Assembly: GCA_040385525.1 (NCBI GenBank)
Contig: JAZKHE010000003.1
Span: 52,492 to 116,491 of the forward strand
Direction of reading: 5' to 3'
Source: JAZKHE01 sp040385525
GTDB lineage: Bacteria; Bacteroidota; Bacteroidia; UBA4408
DNA: 64,000 bases
A program made the position numbers and the translations under genes. The notes under the pieces are model-generated. The model saw only the letters and a list, made by a program, of their open reading frames with translations, was not told the origin of the DNA and made no database searches. Below are positions 45,225 to 54,025 of the stretch, in pieces (position 1 is the stretch's first letter; each line of letters begins with the position of its first letter).

Positions 45225-47300
45225 ATGGCGCTTAAAAATCCAAAGTTTGTAAACAGAGATATTAGTTGGTTATCTTTTAACGATAGAGTACTTCAAGAAG
45301 CTGCCGATAAAACAAATCCTTTAATAGAAAGAATAAAATTTTTAGGCATTTTCTCAAACAACCTCGACGAGTTTTTTAGAGTAAGAGTTGCTACCGTAAA
45401 ACGTATGATTGGCTTGGGAAGTAAAGCCAAATACGTTATTGGTGAAAACCCAATTCGTGTTATGGAAACCATACATGAAACCGTTATTTCGCAACAAAAA
45501 AAATTCGAAAAAATTTATCAAGAAAATGTAAAAGAACTCGAAAAAGGTAATGTTTACATTATAAACGAAAAGCAATTAAACAAGGAGCAAGGCGATTTTG
45601 TACGTAGTTATTTTCAAGAAAAAGTAAGGCCTGCTTTGGTTCCAATTATGATTCAAACGGCGCCAAAGTTTCCTTATTTAAAAGATAAGTCAATTTATTT
45701 GGCTATTAAATTGGAAAAAAATGGCGCGGTAAAAAATACCATGTATGCTATGTTAGAGGTGCCCGATTCAGTACCTCGTTTTTTAATTATACCTAAGCGC
45801 GATAAAAAAGAATACATTATTTTATTAGATGATATTATACGATATTGTTTAGATGAATTATTTTCTGTTTTTGATTACGATATTTACAATGCTTACACTA
45901 TAAAATTAACCCGTGATGCGGAGTTAGATATAGAAAAAGATTTATCAATCAGTATTCCCGAAAAAATTGCAAAAGGATTAAAAATGCGTAGCAAAGGAAA
46001 TCCTGTTCGATTAGTTTTTGATAGTACAATTCCAAAAGATTTGCTCGATTTTTTATTAAAGAAAATGAAGTTTGATAGAAGTCAAACTTTAATTCCGGGT
46101 GGGCGTTATCACAACTTTAAAGATTTTATTAATTTCCCATCAATTGGTCCAAAAGAATGGTTAAACAAACCAATTGAGCCTTTAGCACATCCCGATTTTG
46201 TAAATGCAAAAAGCCTTTTTTCTGTAATTAGAAAAAAAGATATTATGCTGCATTTTCCTTATCAAAAATTCGATTATGTAATTGATTTGTTACGCGAAGC
46301 AGCCATCGATCCAAAAGTTACAGATATTAAAATTACCATTTATAGAGCGGCAAAAAATTCAAACATAATTAAGCCATTATTAAATGCAATTAAAAATGGT
46401 AAAAGTGTTACAACTTTAATTGAAGTGCAAGCGCGTTTTGACGAAGCAGCCAACCTAAAATGGGCTAACCTTTTGCAAGACGAAGGTGCAAATGTTGTGT
46501 ATGGCGTGCAAGGTTTAAAAGTACATTCTAAAATTATTTTAATTACTCGTAAAGAGCAAGATAAAACAGTGCAATACGCTTATGTGGGCACAGGTAATTT
46601 TAACGAAAATACATCGAGAATTTATGCCGATGAAGGACTTTTAACTTGTGATAAAAGAATAACGAACGAAGTAGAAAATGTGTTTAATTTTTTCTCAAGT
46701 AATTTTAGAATTGGTAATTACAAACATCTTGTTGTTTCGCCATTTTTTATGCGAAATAAAATTACAAAACTTATTCAGCAAGAAATAGAAAATGCCCAAG
46801 AGGGTAAACCTGCTTACATGATGATTAAGCTGAATAGTTTGGTTGACGAAGAAATTACTTTAAAATTATACGAAGCATCGCAAGCAGGAGTAAAAGTAAA
46901 TTTAATTATTAGAGGTACTTGCTCTGTAGTTCCTGGAATAAAAGGAATGAGCGAAAACATACAAATTATTAGTTTGGTAGATAAGTATTTAGAGCACTCG
47001 CGTATTTTTGTATTTTGTAATGGCGGCGACGAAAAATATTTTATTTCATCTGCAGATTGGATGATTCGAAATTTAGATCATAGAACTGAAGTAGCTTGCC
47101 CTATTTATGATACAGCACTACAAAAAGAAATAAAAGATATTTTAAATATACAATTTAAAGGAACTTGCAAGGTGCGCGTTATTAACGAAAAACAAGATAA
47201 TGTGTATAAAACACCTGCTAAAAACGCATCAAAAGTTAGAGCACAAGACGAGATTTATTCGTACCTTGAAAAAAAGTTATTGATTAAAAAAGCTAAATAG
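45225..47300 (+). CDS. ppk1: Polyphosphate kinase 1
   Basis: 691 residues, standard length. The N-terminus FVNRDISWLSFNDRVLQEA is diagnostic. The autophosphorylated histidine is His434 in GLKVHSK, and the second site is in YLEHSRIFVFCNGG. It makes and breaks polyphosphate with ATP/ADP. The ATG follows 15 bases after the H1-like gene, and ppx follows 2 bases after its stop, so the three form one operon. Domains N, H, C1 and C2 are all present and nothing is missing. Confidence 0.95.
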   Translation: MALKNPKFVNRDISWLSFNDRVLQEAADKTNPLIERIKFLGIFSNNLDEFFRVRVATVKRMIGLGSKAKYVIGENPIRVMETIHETVISQQKKFEKIYQENVKELEKGNVYIINEKQLNKEQGDFVRSYFQEKVRPALVPIMIQTAPKFPYLKDKSIYLAIKLEKNGAVKNTMYAMLEVPDSVPRFLIIPKRDKKEYIILLDDIIRYCLDELFSVFDYDIYNAYTIKLTRDAELDIEKDLSISIPEKIAKGLKMRSKGNPVRLVFDSTIPKDLLDFLLKKMKFDRSQTLIPGGRYHNFKDFINFPSIGPKEWLNKPIEPLAHPDFVNAKSLFSVIRKKDIMLHFPYQKFDYVIDLLREAAIDPKVTDIKITIYRAAKNSNIIKPLLNAIKNGKSVTTLIEVQARFDEAANLKWANLLQDEGANVVYGVQGLKVHSKIILITRKEQDKTVQYAYVGTGNFNENTSRIYADEGLLTCDKRITNEVENVFNFFSSNFRIGNYKHLVVSPFFMRNKITKLIQQEIENAQEGKPAYMMIKLNSLVDEEITLKLYEASQAGVKVNLIIRGTCSVVPGIKGMSENIQIISLVDKYLEHSRIFVFCNGGDEKYFISSADWMIRNLDHRTEVACPIYDTALQKEIKDILNIQFKGTCKVRVINEKQDNVYKTPAKNASKVRAQDEIYSYLEKKLLIKKAK

Positions 47301-47302
47301 TT

Positions 47303-48220
47303 GTGAAATTTGCATCGATAGATATAGGCTCAAACGCAGTTAGATTATTGTTTTGTAATGTTTACGAAAAACCAAACGGCGAAACAGTTTTTAAAAAAGC
47401 ATCTTTAATTCGAGTTCCGCTTCGTTTAGGCGAAGATGCATTTATGTTAAAAAGAATTTCGGACGATAAATGTGATAAAATGGTAAAAACCATGCGTGCA
47501 TTTAAAGAGTTGATAGAAGTGCACGAAGTGCTTGCATTCAGAGCTTGTGCAACATCAGCCATGCGCGAATCAGAAAACGGAAGAGAATTAATTGAGCGTA
47601 TAAAAAAAGAAGCCGGTTTAGAAATAGAAATTGTTGATGGCGCAACTGAAGCCGAAATAATTTATTCCAATCACATTGAAGAAATGCTTAATCCTAAAAA
47701 AGCATATTTATACATTGATGTTGGTGGAGGTAGCACCGAGTTAACTGTTTTTGATAATAATAAAATAGTTGCTTCAAAATCGTTTAACATTGGTACCATT
47801 CGTATTTTGCAAAACAAGGTTGATAAAGAAACTTGGAATCAAATGCAAGAATGGATTAAAATAAACACCGAAAATCATTCGCCTTTAATGGCAATTGGTT
47901 CGGGTGGCAACATTAATAAGTTGTACAACATGACCAAGAAAAAAGAAGACAGAACCATTTCGTTTAGAAAACTGAATGAGTTGTACGGCATGTTAAACTC
48001 TTATAATTACGAAGAAAGAATAAAATTATTAGATTTGAATCCAGATAGAGCCGACGTAATTGTGCCTGCAACTGAAATATTTATAACCGTAATGAAAACC
48101 GCAGATATAGAGCGAGTTTTGGTTCCGCAAATTGGTATGAGTGATGGTATAATCCATTTGCTTTACGAGAATTACAAAAAACAAAACAAGTCACAAGAAA
48201 AAACTAAATTTTGGTTTTAA
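47303..48220 (+). CDS. ppx: Exopolyphosphatase, short Ppx/GppA type
   Basis: 305 residues from a GTG start 2 bases after ppk1. The phosphate loops FASIDIGSNAVRLL and YIDVGGGSTELTVF, and MAIGSGGNINKLYN, are those of the ASKHA-fold Ppx/GppA family. It lacks the C-terminal HD-like domain of long Ppx proteins, so it is the compact two-lobe form. It degrades polyphosphate or hydrolyses pppGpp. The pairing with ppk1 favours polyphosphate. Confidence 0.9.
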   Translation: MKFASIDIGSNAVRLLFCNVYEKPNGETVFKKASLIRVPLRLGEDAFMLKRISDDKCDKMVKTMRAFKELIEVHEVLAFRACATSAMRESENGRELIERIKKEAGLEIEIVDGATEAEIIYSNHIEEMLNPKKAYLYIDVGGGSTELTVFDNNKIVASKSFNIGTIRILQNKVDKETWNQMQEWIKINTENHSPLMAIGSGGNINKLYNMTKKKEDRTISFRKLNELYGMLNSYNYEERIKLLDLNPDRADVIVPATEIFITVMKTADIERVLVPQIGMSDGIIHLLYENYKKQNKSQEKTKFWF

Positions 48221-48268
48221 GGAAGAATAGATTGTACGTTGTAACTTGTATATTGTTTAAATAAGAAC

Positions 48269-48790
48269 ATGAAAAATAGTTTCCTAATCTTATTTCTTAT
48301 TTTTAGTAATATAAACTGTTTTGCACAAACAATTACTAAGCAACAAAAAGATAGTATTCGTTTTGAGTTAGAAGAAATGCTAATTCTCGATCAAGCTTTA
48401 TCTTATCATTATGATGGAACAAATGATTCATTGAGGAATGCTATGCGAGAAAGAGTTTTGGAAGCTAGTTTTAAAAAACTAATTGAAATTACAAAAATGG
48501 GTGGTTTCCCAAAATTTTCTGAACCAGGATTTGGTAATGTAGCTCCTACAACTATTATTGTTGGTATTATGCAAACAAAACCGCATTTAATGTTTGAAGG
48601 TAATGTCCCGCAATTAATAAAAGCACAATTAGACAATGGGAATTTACCGTGGGAGAATTTAGAAATGGCAATATTAATGAGCATGCGAGGAAAAATGTGT
48701 ATAGAAGACAAAGCTATAATCAATAAAACTTTAAAGTATTGGGGACATCGCGATTTAATTGACGATGAATTTGTAAGATGTAGTAATTAA
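48269..48790 (+). CDS. Secreted protein of unknown function
   Basis: 173 residues. The signal peptide is about 1-19 (NSFLILFLIFSNINCFAQ). The mature part is helical, with KQQKDSIRFELEEMLILDQ and a long FPKFSEPGFGNVAPTTIIVG stretch. It ends with two cysteines (KMCIEDKA and FVRCSN). It may belong to a periplasmic helical family in Bacteroidota, but I do not recognise it. It lies 48 bases after ppx and 19 before the next gene. Confidence 0.65.
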   Translation: MKNSFLILFLIFSNINCFAQTITKQQKDSIRFELEEMLILDQALSYHYDGTNDSLRNAMRERVLEASFKKLIEITKMGGFPKFSEPGFGNVAPTTIIVGIMQTKPHLMFEGNVPQLIKAQLDNGNLPWENLEMAILMSMRGKMCIEDKAIINKTLKYWGHRDLIDDEFVRCSN

Positions 48791-48809
48791 CAATAAACAA
48801 AATATAACA

Positions 48810-49220
48810 ATGATGAAAAAATTACTTTTTATTTGTTTGGGTACTTTAATAATTGTATCGTGCTCAAAAGACGTTAAAATTAATAAAGAATTGCAAGGTA
48901 CTTGGAATGTAACAACTTGGGCAGATTCGTCTGTAAGTACTGGACTTGTTAAAATGGAATTTGCTAAAACAACTAAAAAAGAAGGAACTGGAGTTATAAC
49001 CTTAACTCAATCTATTATTTCAGTAACTCAAGAATATACCTATAGTTTATCCAATCAAAAGTTTACAATTAATGCGCCCGAAAAAACAATAGTTATTTTA
49101 GGTGTTTTTCCATATACTATTCCCGCATTTAATGCTACTTGCAGTGTTTTAGAACATTCAAAAACTAAATTTGTGGTTAGTGATGATTCTAATGGAAAAG
49201 ATTATGTTTTAGTTAAATAA
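48810..49220 (+). CDS. Lipocalin-like lipoprotein
   Basis: 136 residues. The signal LLFICLGTLIIVSC ends in a lipobox Cys. It is followed by INKELQGTWNVTTWADS, then alternating beta strands to LVK at the end, which fits a small lipocalin/DUF-type beta barrel. ATGs at 48810 and 48813 are both possible. It is likely anchored in the outer membrane. A clear terminator follows, so it ends the transcript. Confidence 0.7.
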   Translation: MMKKLLFICLGTLIIVSCSKDVKINKELQGTWNVTTWADSSVSTGLVKMEFAKTTKKEGTGVITLTQSIISVTQEYTYSLSNQKFTINAPEKTIVILGVFPYTIPAFNATCSVLEHSKTKFVVSDDSNGKDYVLVK

Positions 49221-49239
49221 TTTTCTGTTTATCTATTAT

Positions 49240-49274
49240 AAAGCCTTTTGTCATAACGATAAAAGGCTTTTTTT
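49240..49274 (+). terminator. Terminator after the lipocalin-like gene
   Basis: Stem AAAGCCTTTT, loop GTCATAACGAT, stem AAAAGGCTTT and a T run. Confidence 0.85.
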
Positions 49275-49316
49275 ATACTTGAAATACTAAAACTATAAAA
49301 ATTCTGTTTACCTAGT

Positions 49317-51548
49317 ATGAAATATTTTATTTGTTTTTTAGTAGCGTTTCAGTTTGTTGCATCAGCTCAAAATTTAGAGCCAGATAAAACTACTTTGTTT
49401 ATTAATCTTATAGACAACAACAAACAGCCCGTTCCTTTTTTTGATATTTTATTGATTGATAAAGAAACAAAAGCAGAATCTAAAATTATTACAAATATTA
49501 AAGGTAAAGCTGAGTTAACGGTAGTATTAGGTAAAACATATTCCGTAAATTTTAGAGATGTACAAAATCATTCCGAAATTAGTGTGCCTGCAAAATACAC
49601 TGGCAATTTAGTTAAAACAATTGTTTATTCTAATGTTGTTTCTACTGCAACTAACTTAAAAGTAGATACCGTTTTTCAAAATTATGCAACATTACCAAAA
49701 GCTACGGCAACAACTGCGGCAGTAAATATAGTGCTTCAAAACGAAAGCAATTTAGCTTTACCGAATGTGGCAATTAAACTTTCTTGCCCAAGTATAAATA
49801 GAGTTTTTACTGGTAAAACAAACAATAAAGGCGAAGCTTATTTTTTGTTGCCTATAAATAATTCGTATGCAGTTTCGGTTGCCGAAATTAGTAATTATGA
49901 TAATGTTTATATTCCGAATAGAAATGGAATTGTAATGACTAAAAAAATTCGTTACATACCAACCAATGTAAATGAAATTAGTAAAGGAGACACTATCATT
50001 CAAAATTTACAAGTAACTGAAAAAGCAACATCAGCAAGAGTTTTGGTATCTATTTTAATTTTAGATTTAGAAAAAAATAAGTTACCTAACGAAAATATTT
50101 ATTTAAATATAAAAGGAACTTCACAAGTTTATGTTGCAAAAACAAACGCACAAGGCAAAGCAAATTTGTTGTTGCCAAAAGGTAAAAAATACGATTTAAG
50201 TTTTCAGTACGAACGAAATGTTGATGTTTTAGATTACAGTTTAAACGACAATGGAATTAGAAATACTGAAATAGAATATAGTTATGTGGGTTCAAAAAAA
50301 ATTGAGGAACATTACAAAGCAGCTAAAAAAACAAAAGATGGTTTTGTAATAGAATTTATGTCCATTCCTACCACTCGAATAAATGCTTTCAATCAGCAAA
50401 AAGTTACGAAAAACGAAAATGGATTTGAAATTAATTTTGGTTCAACTAATCCTGTAAATTCGCCAGCAATACATAACGATTTGCTTTTTTTAAGCGAAGG
50501 TTTTCAGTCTAAAAACTTTTATTGTTTTAATTCTACAACAGGCAAATTTGTTTGGGGACAAGAACTCACCGAATCGGGTGCTTCATCTGCTGTAGTTGCC
50601 GACGAAATTGTTTTGATAAATACTTATTCGTGCACATTGTATGCCTTAGATTGCAAATCAGGAAAATTACTTTGGTCAAAGTGGTTGGGTTCGTCTATTT
50701 TTTCTACACCAACTGTAGCCGATGGAAAAGTATATGTAACTTATCCTAATGATATTTATTCTGGAAATAAAAAAAACAAATATGTGTTAACCGCTTTTAA
50801 TTTAAAAACAGGTGAAGTTGAATGGCAAAATTGGTTAGATAGCGAAGCATTAGCAAGCGCAGTTGTAAGCGGTTTAAACGTTTTTGTTACAAGTTTAGAA
50901 GGAACACTTTACAGCTTTAATAAAACTAACGGAAAATTAGAACAGCAACTTTTAGTTAATGCAGTTACGCCTCCAACAATTTCGGAATCGCATGTTTATT
51001 GTTTTGTTAATGAATCTCAAACTAGCGAAAAAATAAATTTGATAGCCTTGGATAAAAATGATTTTAAAAAACAATTTGCATTTTTAAATTGTAGCACTAA
51101 TTTTTCTATTAAAGAATTTAAAAATAGTTCTCCCAATCAATTAATGAATTATACAAATTGCCGACCGGTAATTTCAAGAGACAAATTATATGTTTCGTTT
51201 AATAATAATATAAAGTGCATTGATTTAAAAACAAATAACGAATTATGGAATTATAATTTGAACATAAATTCTGTTGAAAAAGTAAATTTAATGCCCTTGG
51301 TTTTAGAAGATAGAATAATTGTAGCAAGTGCCGATGATAAAATAACATCCTATACATTAAATTTTAAACCCATTCAATCTTTTACAATAGAATCGGTAAT
51401 AACAGAACCAATAGCACATAATGGTTGGATTTATAGCGGTTCTTCATCAGGAAAACTTTTTGCAATAAATACTAATGATAAACTAATTACTGGCTGGCAA
51501 ATGTGGGGTGCAAATGCGCTTCATAACCCATTTTTTAAGTCTAATTAA
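49317..51548 (+). CDS. Secreted protein with three Ig-like domains and a PQQ-type propeller
   Basis: 743 residues. The signal peptide is about 1-17. Three related domains follow, each with a DKETKAESKII, NNKGEAYFLLP or NAQGKANLLLP turn (about 22-110, 135-215 and 238-310); they resemble carboxypeptidase-regulatory or Big-type domains. From about 375 to the end there is a PQQ-like beta-propeller (blades such as GKFVWGQELTESGASSAVV and GKLLWSKWLG). It is probably exported and may bind or scaffold other envelope or matrix molecules. PQQ-cofactor residues cannot be shown, so this is likely not an enzyme. Confidence 0.82.
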   Translation: MKYFICFLVAFQFVASAQNLEPDKTTLFINLIDNNKQPVPFFDILLIDKETKAESKIITNIKGKAELTVVLGKTYSVNFRDVQNHSEISVPAKYTGNLVKTIVYSNVVSTATNLKVDTVFQNYATLPKATATTAAVNIVLQNESNLALPNVAIKLSCPSINRVFTGKTNNKGEAYFLLPINNSYAVSVAEISNYDNVYIPNRNGIVMTKKIRYIPTNVNEISKGDTIIQNLQVTEKATSARVLVSILILDLEKNKLPNENIYLNIKGTSQVYVAKTNAQGKANLLLPKGKKYDLSFQYERNVDVLDYSLNDNGIRNTEIEYSYVGSKKIEEHYKAAKKTKDGFVIEFMSIPTTRINAFNQQKVTKNENGFEINFGSTNPVNSPAIHNDLLFLSEGFQSKNFYCFNSTTGKFVWGQELTESGASSAVVADEIVLINTYSCTLYALDCKSGKLLWSKWLGSSIFSTPTVADGKVYVTYPNDIYSGNKKNKYVLTAFNLKTGEVEWQNWLDSEALASAVVSGLNVFVTSLEGTLYSFNKTNGKLEQQLLVNAVTPPTISESHVYCFVNESQTSEKINLIALDKNDFKKQFAFLNCSTNFSIKEFKNSSPNQLMNYTNCRPVISRDKLYVSFNNNIKCIDLKTNNELWNYNLNINSVEKVNLMPLVLEDRIIVASADDKITSYTLNFKPIQSFTIESVITEPIAHNGWIYSGSSSGKLFAINTNDKLITGWQMWGANALHNPFFKSN

Positions 51549-51635
51549 GGTTTTTTTAAGCGCAACCTATTGTTTTTTGCCACCAAATTTATCAATTACC
51601 TATTGTTAGTAAACATAAAGCACATAATTTGTTAA

Positions 51636-51670
51636 TTTGTATGCTTTTAATGATTTATGACTTAAATTTG
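51636..51670 (+). promoter_or_regulatory. Promoter of the fatty acid desaturase gene
   Basis: TTTG at 51636-51639, a 23-base spacer and TAAATTTG at 51663-51670 match the Bacteroidota promoter. The ATG lies 21 bases after. Confidence 0.65.
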
Positions 51671-51691
51671 TAGTAAACACAAAATTAAATT

Positions 51692-52756
51692 ATGTCAAAA
51701 GTAACCTTTAACAATTCAAAAAGTCCTTTTTTTGATGCATTACGTTCAAGAGTAGATAATTATTTTAAATCGCAAGAAGCAAAACCAACGGGCAACATTA
51801 AGTTGTATTTTAAAACGGGAGTTTTATTAACCACATTAGTTAGCTTATATTTAGTTATTGTAATTGTTAATCCGCCTTTATGGATAAGCAATATATTATT
51901 TGTTTTAGAAGGTATAACAATTGCTGCAATTGGCTTTAACGTTATGCACGATGGCGCACATGGCAGTTACTCTAGCGTAAAATGGGTAAACGATATTATG
52001 GGGCATTCACTTGATTTTTTGGGTGGTAGCACATTTATGTGGAAAGCAAAACACAACATTATTCACCATACGTATACTAACGTAGAAGGTATGGACGATG
52101 ATATTGCAATACCTTTAATGCGCATTAATACAGAACAAGAAAAAAAATGGTATCATAAATACCAACACATCTACGCTATTTTTATGTATGCCTTATTATA
52201 CATTGTGTGGATATTTTATACTGATTTTGCAAAATACTTTACAGGTAAAGTAGGCGACATTAAATACAGAAAAATGAAACCCTACGAGCATGTTGTGTTT
52301 TGGGTAACAAAAGCAATTTCTATTTTTACTTTGTTTGTATTGCCAATTATGGTTTTAGGATGGTTAAAAGCTGTTGTAGGTATTTTAATTATGACAACTT
52401 CTGTTGGAATTACAATATCAATTGTGTTTCAGTTAGCGCATATAGTAGAAGATATTAGCTTTCCTACTCCACACCCTGATACAAATAAAATAGAAAGCGA
52501 ATGGGCTGTTCACCAATTAAACACAACAGCAAACTTTGCTACAAAAAGCAAAATTGTTTCTTGGTTTGTAGGTGGATTAAACTTTCAGGTTGAGCATCAT
52601 TTGTTTCCAAAAATTAGCCACATTCACTATCCAGAAATTAATAAAATTGTAAAAGAAACGTGTAAAGAATTTAATATCAGATACCAAGAATTTCCTTCGG
52701 TAATGAGCGCTTTCCGTTCTCATTTATCTTACTTAAAAAATATAGCAGTAGCTTAG
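51692..52756 (+). CDS. Membrane fatty acid desaturase (acyl-lipid/acyl-CoA type)
   Basis: 354 residues with four or more membrane helices. The three histidine boxes of the diiron site are HDGAH, HNIIHH and VEHHLFP, the third in NFQVEHHLFPKISHIHYP. They place it in the front-end/linoleoyl-type desaturase group of Bacteroidota. It introduces a double bond in membrane acyl chains and needs O2 and an electron donor; none is encoded nearby. It stands alone between a promoter and a strong terminator and is often cold-regulated in relatives. Confidence 0.9.
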   Translation: MSKVTFNNSKSPFFDALRSRVDNYFKSQEAKPTGNIKLYFKTGVLLTTLVSLYLVIVIVNPPLWISNILFVLEGITIAAIGFNVMHDGAHGSYSSVKWVNDIMGHSLDFLGGSTFMWKAKHNIIHHTYTNVEGMDDDIAIPLMRINTEQEKKWYHKYQHIYAIFMYALLYIVWIFYTDFAKYFTGKVGDIKYRKMKPYEHVVFWVTKAISIFTLFVLPIMVLGWLKAVVGILIMTTSVGITISIVFQLAHIVEDISFPTPHPDTNKIESEWAVHQLNTTANFATKSKIVSWFVGGLNFQVEHHLFPKISHIHYPEINKIVKETCKEFNIRYQEFPSVMSAFRSHLSYLKNIAVA

Positions 52757-52773
52757 TTTAAGCGAAAAGTAAC

Positions 52774-52817
52774 AAAAAAAATCCCGTCCCGATAGCTATC
52801 GGGACGGGATTTTTTTG
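52774..52817 (+). terminator. Strong terminator after the desaturase, built on a repeated palindrome
   Basis: A perfect palindrome of AATCCCGTCCCGATAG and its complement, followed by a T run and preceded by an A run. The core is CCCGATAGCTATCGGG, the same 16 bases as in the H1-like gene at 45017 and 45092. Confidence 0.9.
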
Positions 52818-53237
52818 TTTTAAAATAGTTTTTAATTTACACGAACGTGTTTTTTTTCGTTTAACTATACAGCAACTCTAACTAACAAGCTTTAGTGGCT
52901 CTTTACGTTCATTTCTTTTTCTTGAAAAAAAGAAACGAACCAAAGAAAATTCAAGACAAAACGAACGCCTTCGCACAAAACTATTCGCTTTCGCCTACAC
53001 ACATGCTCGCTCAAAAGTTCCCCAAACTTTTGCCGTGTCCTACTCGCTCGCGTCTCCCGAATTTAAGTCTATCCCAAGTTCATAAAGATTTGTAGTAATA
53101 AACGGACACTTATATATTAATTGTAAATCTGTAATTTATAGTTTTATTTTTTGCAGAAAAAAGTCCCGTATGGACGAACTATTGGTAGATATAAAACAAG
53201 CAAAAATTACAAGCGCCGTAGGTGCGAAATCTTTTAA
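52818..53237. other. 420-base intergenic region with two dispersed-type elements
   Basis: No convincing gene. A hairpin TTCATTTCTTTTT/AAAAAGAAACGAA at about 52908-52940 is followed by a GC-richer stretch to about 53100 containing CTCGCTCAAAAGTTCC. A second element is at 53160-53237. An open frame of 66 codons across the first element is not credible. Confidence 0.6.
53160..53237. repeat. Two-hairpin element with GTA loops
   Basis: GTCCCGTATGGAC at the left and GCGCCGTAGGTGC at the right, each a short hairpin around CGTA/GTA, are joined by GAACTATTGGTAGA. From memory, similar GTCCCGTAGGGAC-type elements are frequent in Bacteroidota genomes. It is the only copy here. Confidence 0.5.
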
Positions 53238-53690
53238 TTAAACACCAAATTGATTTAAGTGATGATCTAAATGTTTATAAAACATATAGTTCCATTCTGT
53301 TTTGTTTAATGCACCAAACGAAAGAGATTCTTTGCCATCAAAATGCGATTCGCCAAGCTCTTGTGTTTTAGTTATGTAGTTTATTAAACGCGTTTTTTCT
53401 GCTTCAAAATCTTTAGTTTCTTTAATAATAAAAGCAGGAGCGGTTTGACTACTTTTTTTGTAAACTTTATCAGTAACCACTATCTTTTTCACAAATAATT
53501 TAAGCATAAGTTTTGTAAAGCCACTTGGTGCAGCATGTTTGTTGTCGTAAACCATTTCGTAGGTTACATTACAATGTGCAAGCATTTGCCCTACATTCAT
53601 TTTTCCCCAAAGTTGAGCTGTGTTAGCTGTTAGTTTATTAATACGATTAATAATTTCGGTAGCGTCTTCTTTTTTAAATACGTTTTTCAT
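53238..53690 (-). CDS. DUF1569 protein (DinB-like four-helix family)
   Basis: 150 residues. The segment INRINKLTANTAQLWGKMNV followed by GQMLAHCNVTYEM is the family signature. The later FGALNKTEWNYMFYKHLDHHLNQFGV carries the C-terminal HLDHHL. It is related to the DinB/YfiT four-helix proteins, some of which bind metal through such histidines. No catalytic role is known. It is monocistronic, on the minus strand, opposite the S4 gene. Confidence 0.85.
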   Translation of the reverse strand: MKNVFKKEDATEIINRINKLTANTAQLWGKMNVGQMLAHCNVTYEMVYDNKHAAPSGFTKLMLKLFVKKIVVTDKVYKKSSQTAPAFIIKETKDFEAEKTRLINYITKTQELGESHFDGKESLSFGALNKTEWNYMFYKHLDHHLNQFGV

Positions 53691-53781
53691 GTGTAAGTTT
53701 TGTTTGGTATAAATGTAAAAAATATAATTGAAATTAATAAAAAGCTAAATTGATTAAAAGTATAGCATTGATTTTGTTTAG

Positions 53782-53789
53782 TACATTTG
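53782..53789 (+). promoter_or_regulatory. Candidate -7 element for the S4 gene
   Basis: TACATTTG fits TAnnTTTG and lies 17 bases before the ATG at 53807, supporting that start over one at 53750. No -33 element is clear. Confidence 0.45.
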
Positions 53790-53806
53790 TTGCAAAAATT
53801 AACGCA

Positions 53807-54013
53807 ATGAACACTTTTAAAATTACAGGCGAATATATACAGCTTAATCAGTTAATTAAAGCGATAGGCTGGTGCGAAAATGGTGCAGAAGCTAACGATG
53901 TTATAGATAATGGTTTGGTAAAAGTAAACGGTGAAACAGAACTTAGAAAACGCAACAAATTAACAACTGGTGCCAAAGTAGAATACAACAAGCAAATTGT
54001 TGTTGTTGAGTAA
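53807..54013 (+). CDS. Small S4-domain RNA-binding protein
   Basis: 68 residues. The whole protein is an S4 fold: QLNQLIKAIGWCENGAEAND, VIDNGLVKVNGETELRKRNKL and KVEYNKQIVVVE. This matches the YbcJ/YaaA type, which binds structured RNA. An upstream ATG at 53750 would add a hydrophobic stretch that is out of place, and the promoter element at 53782 argues against it. The DUF4328 gene runs toward it from the other side, with stops 12 bases apart. Confidence 0.88.
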   Translation: MNTFKITGEYIQLNQLIKAIGWCENGAEANDVIDNGLVKVNGETELRKRNKLTTGAKVEYNKQIVVVE

Positions 54014-54025
54014 ATAAAATCTGAA

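Noticed and set aside
52895..53095. 66-codon open frame after the desaturase
   Set aside because: It runs through a hairpin element and a non-coding patch. Frames of this type recur with dispersed elements, and there is no leader, motif or conservation sign.
53750..53806. Upstream start for the S4 protein
   Set aside because: It adds a hydrophobic stretch and precedes the promoter-like TACATTTG; the family start is at 53807.
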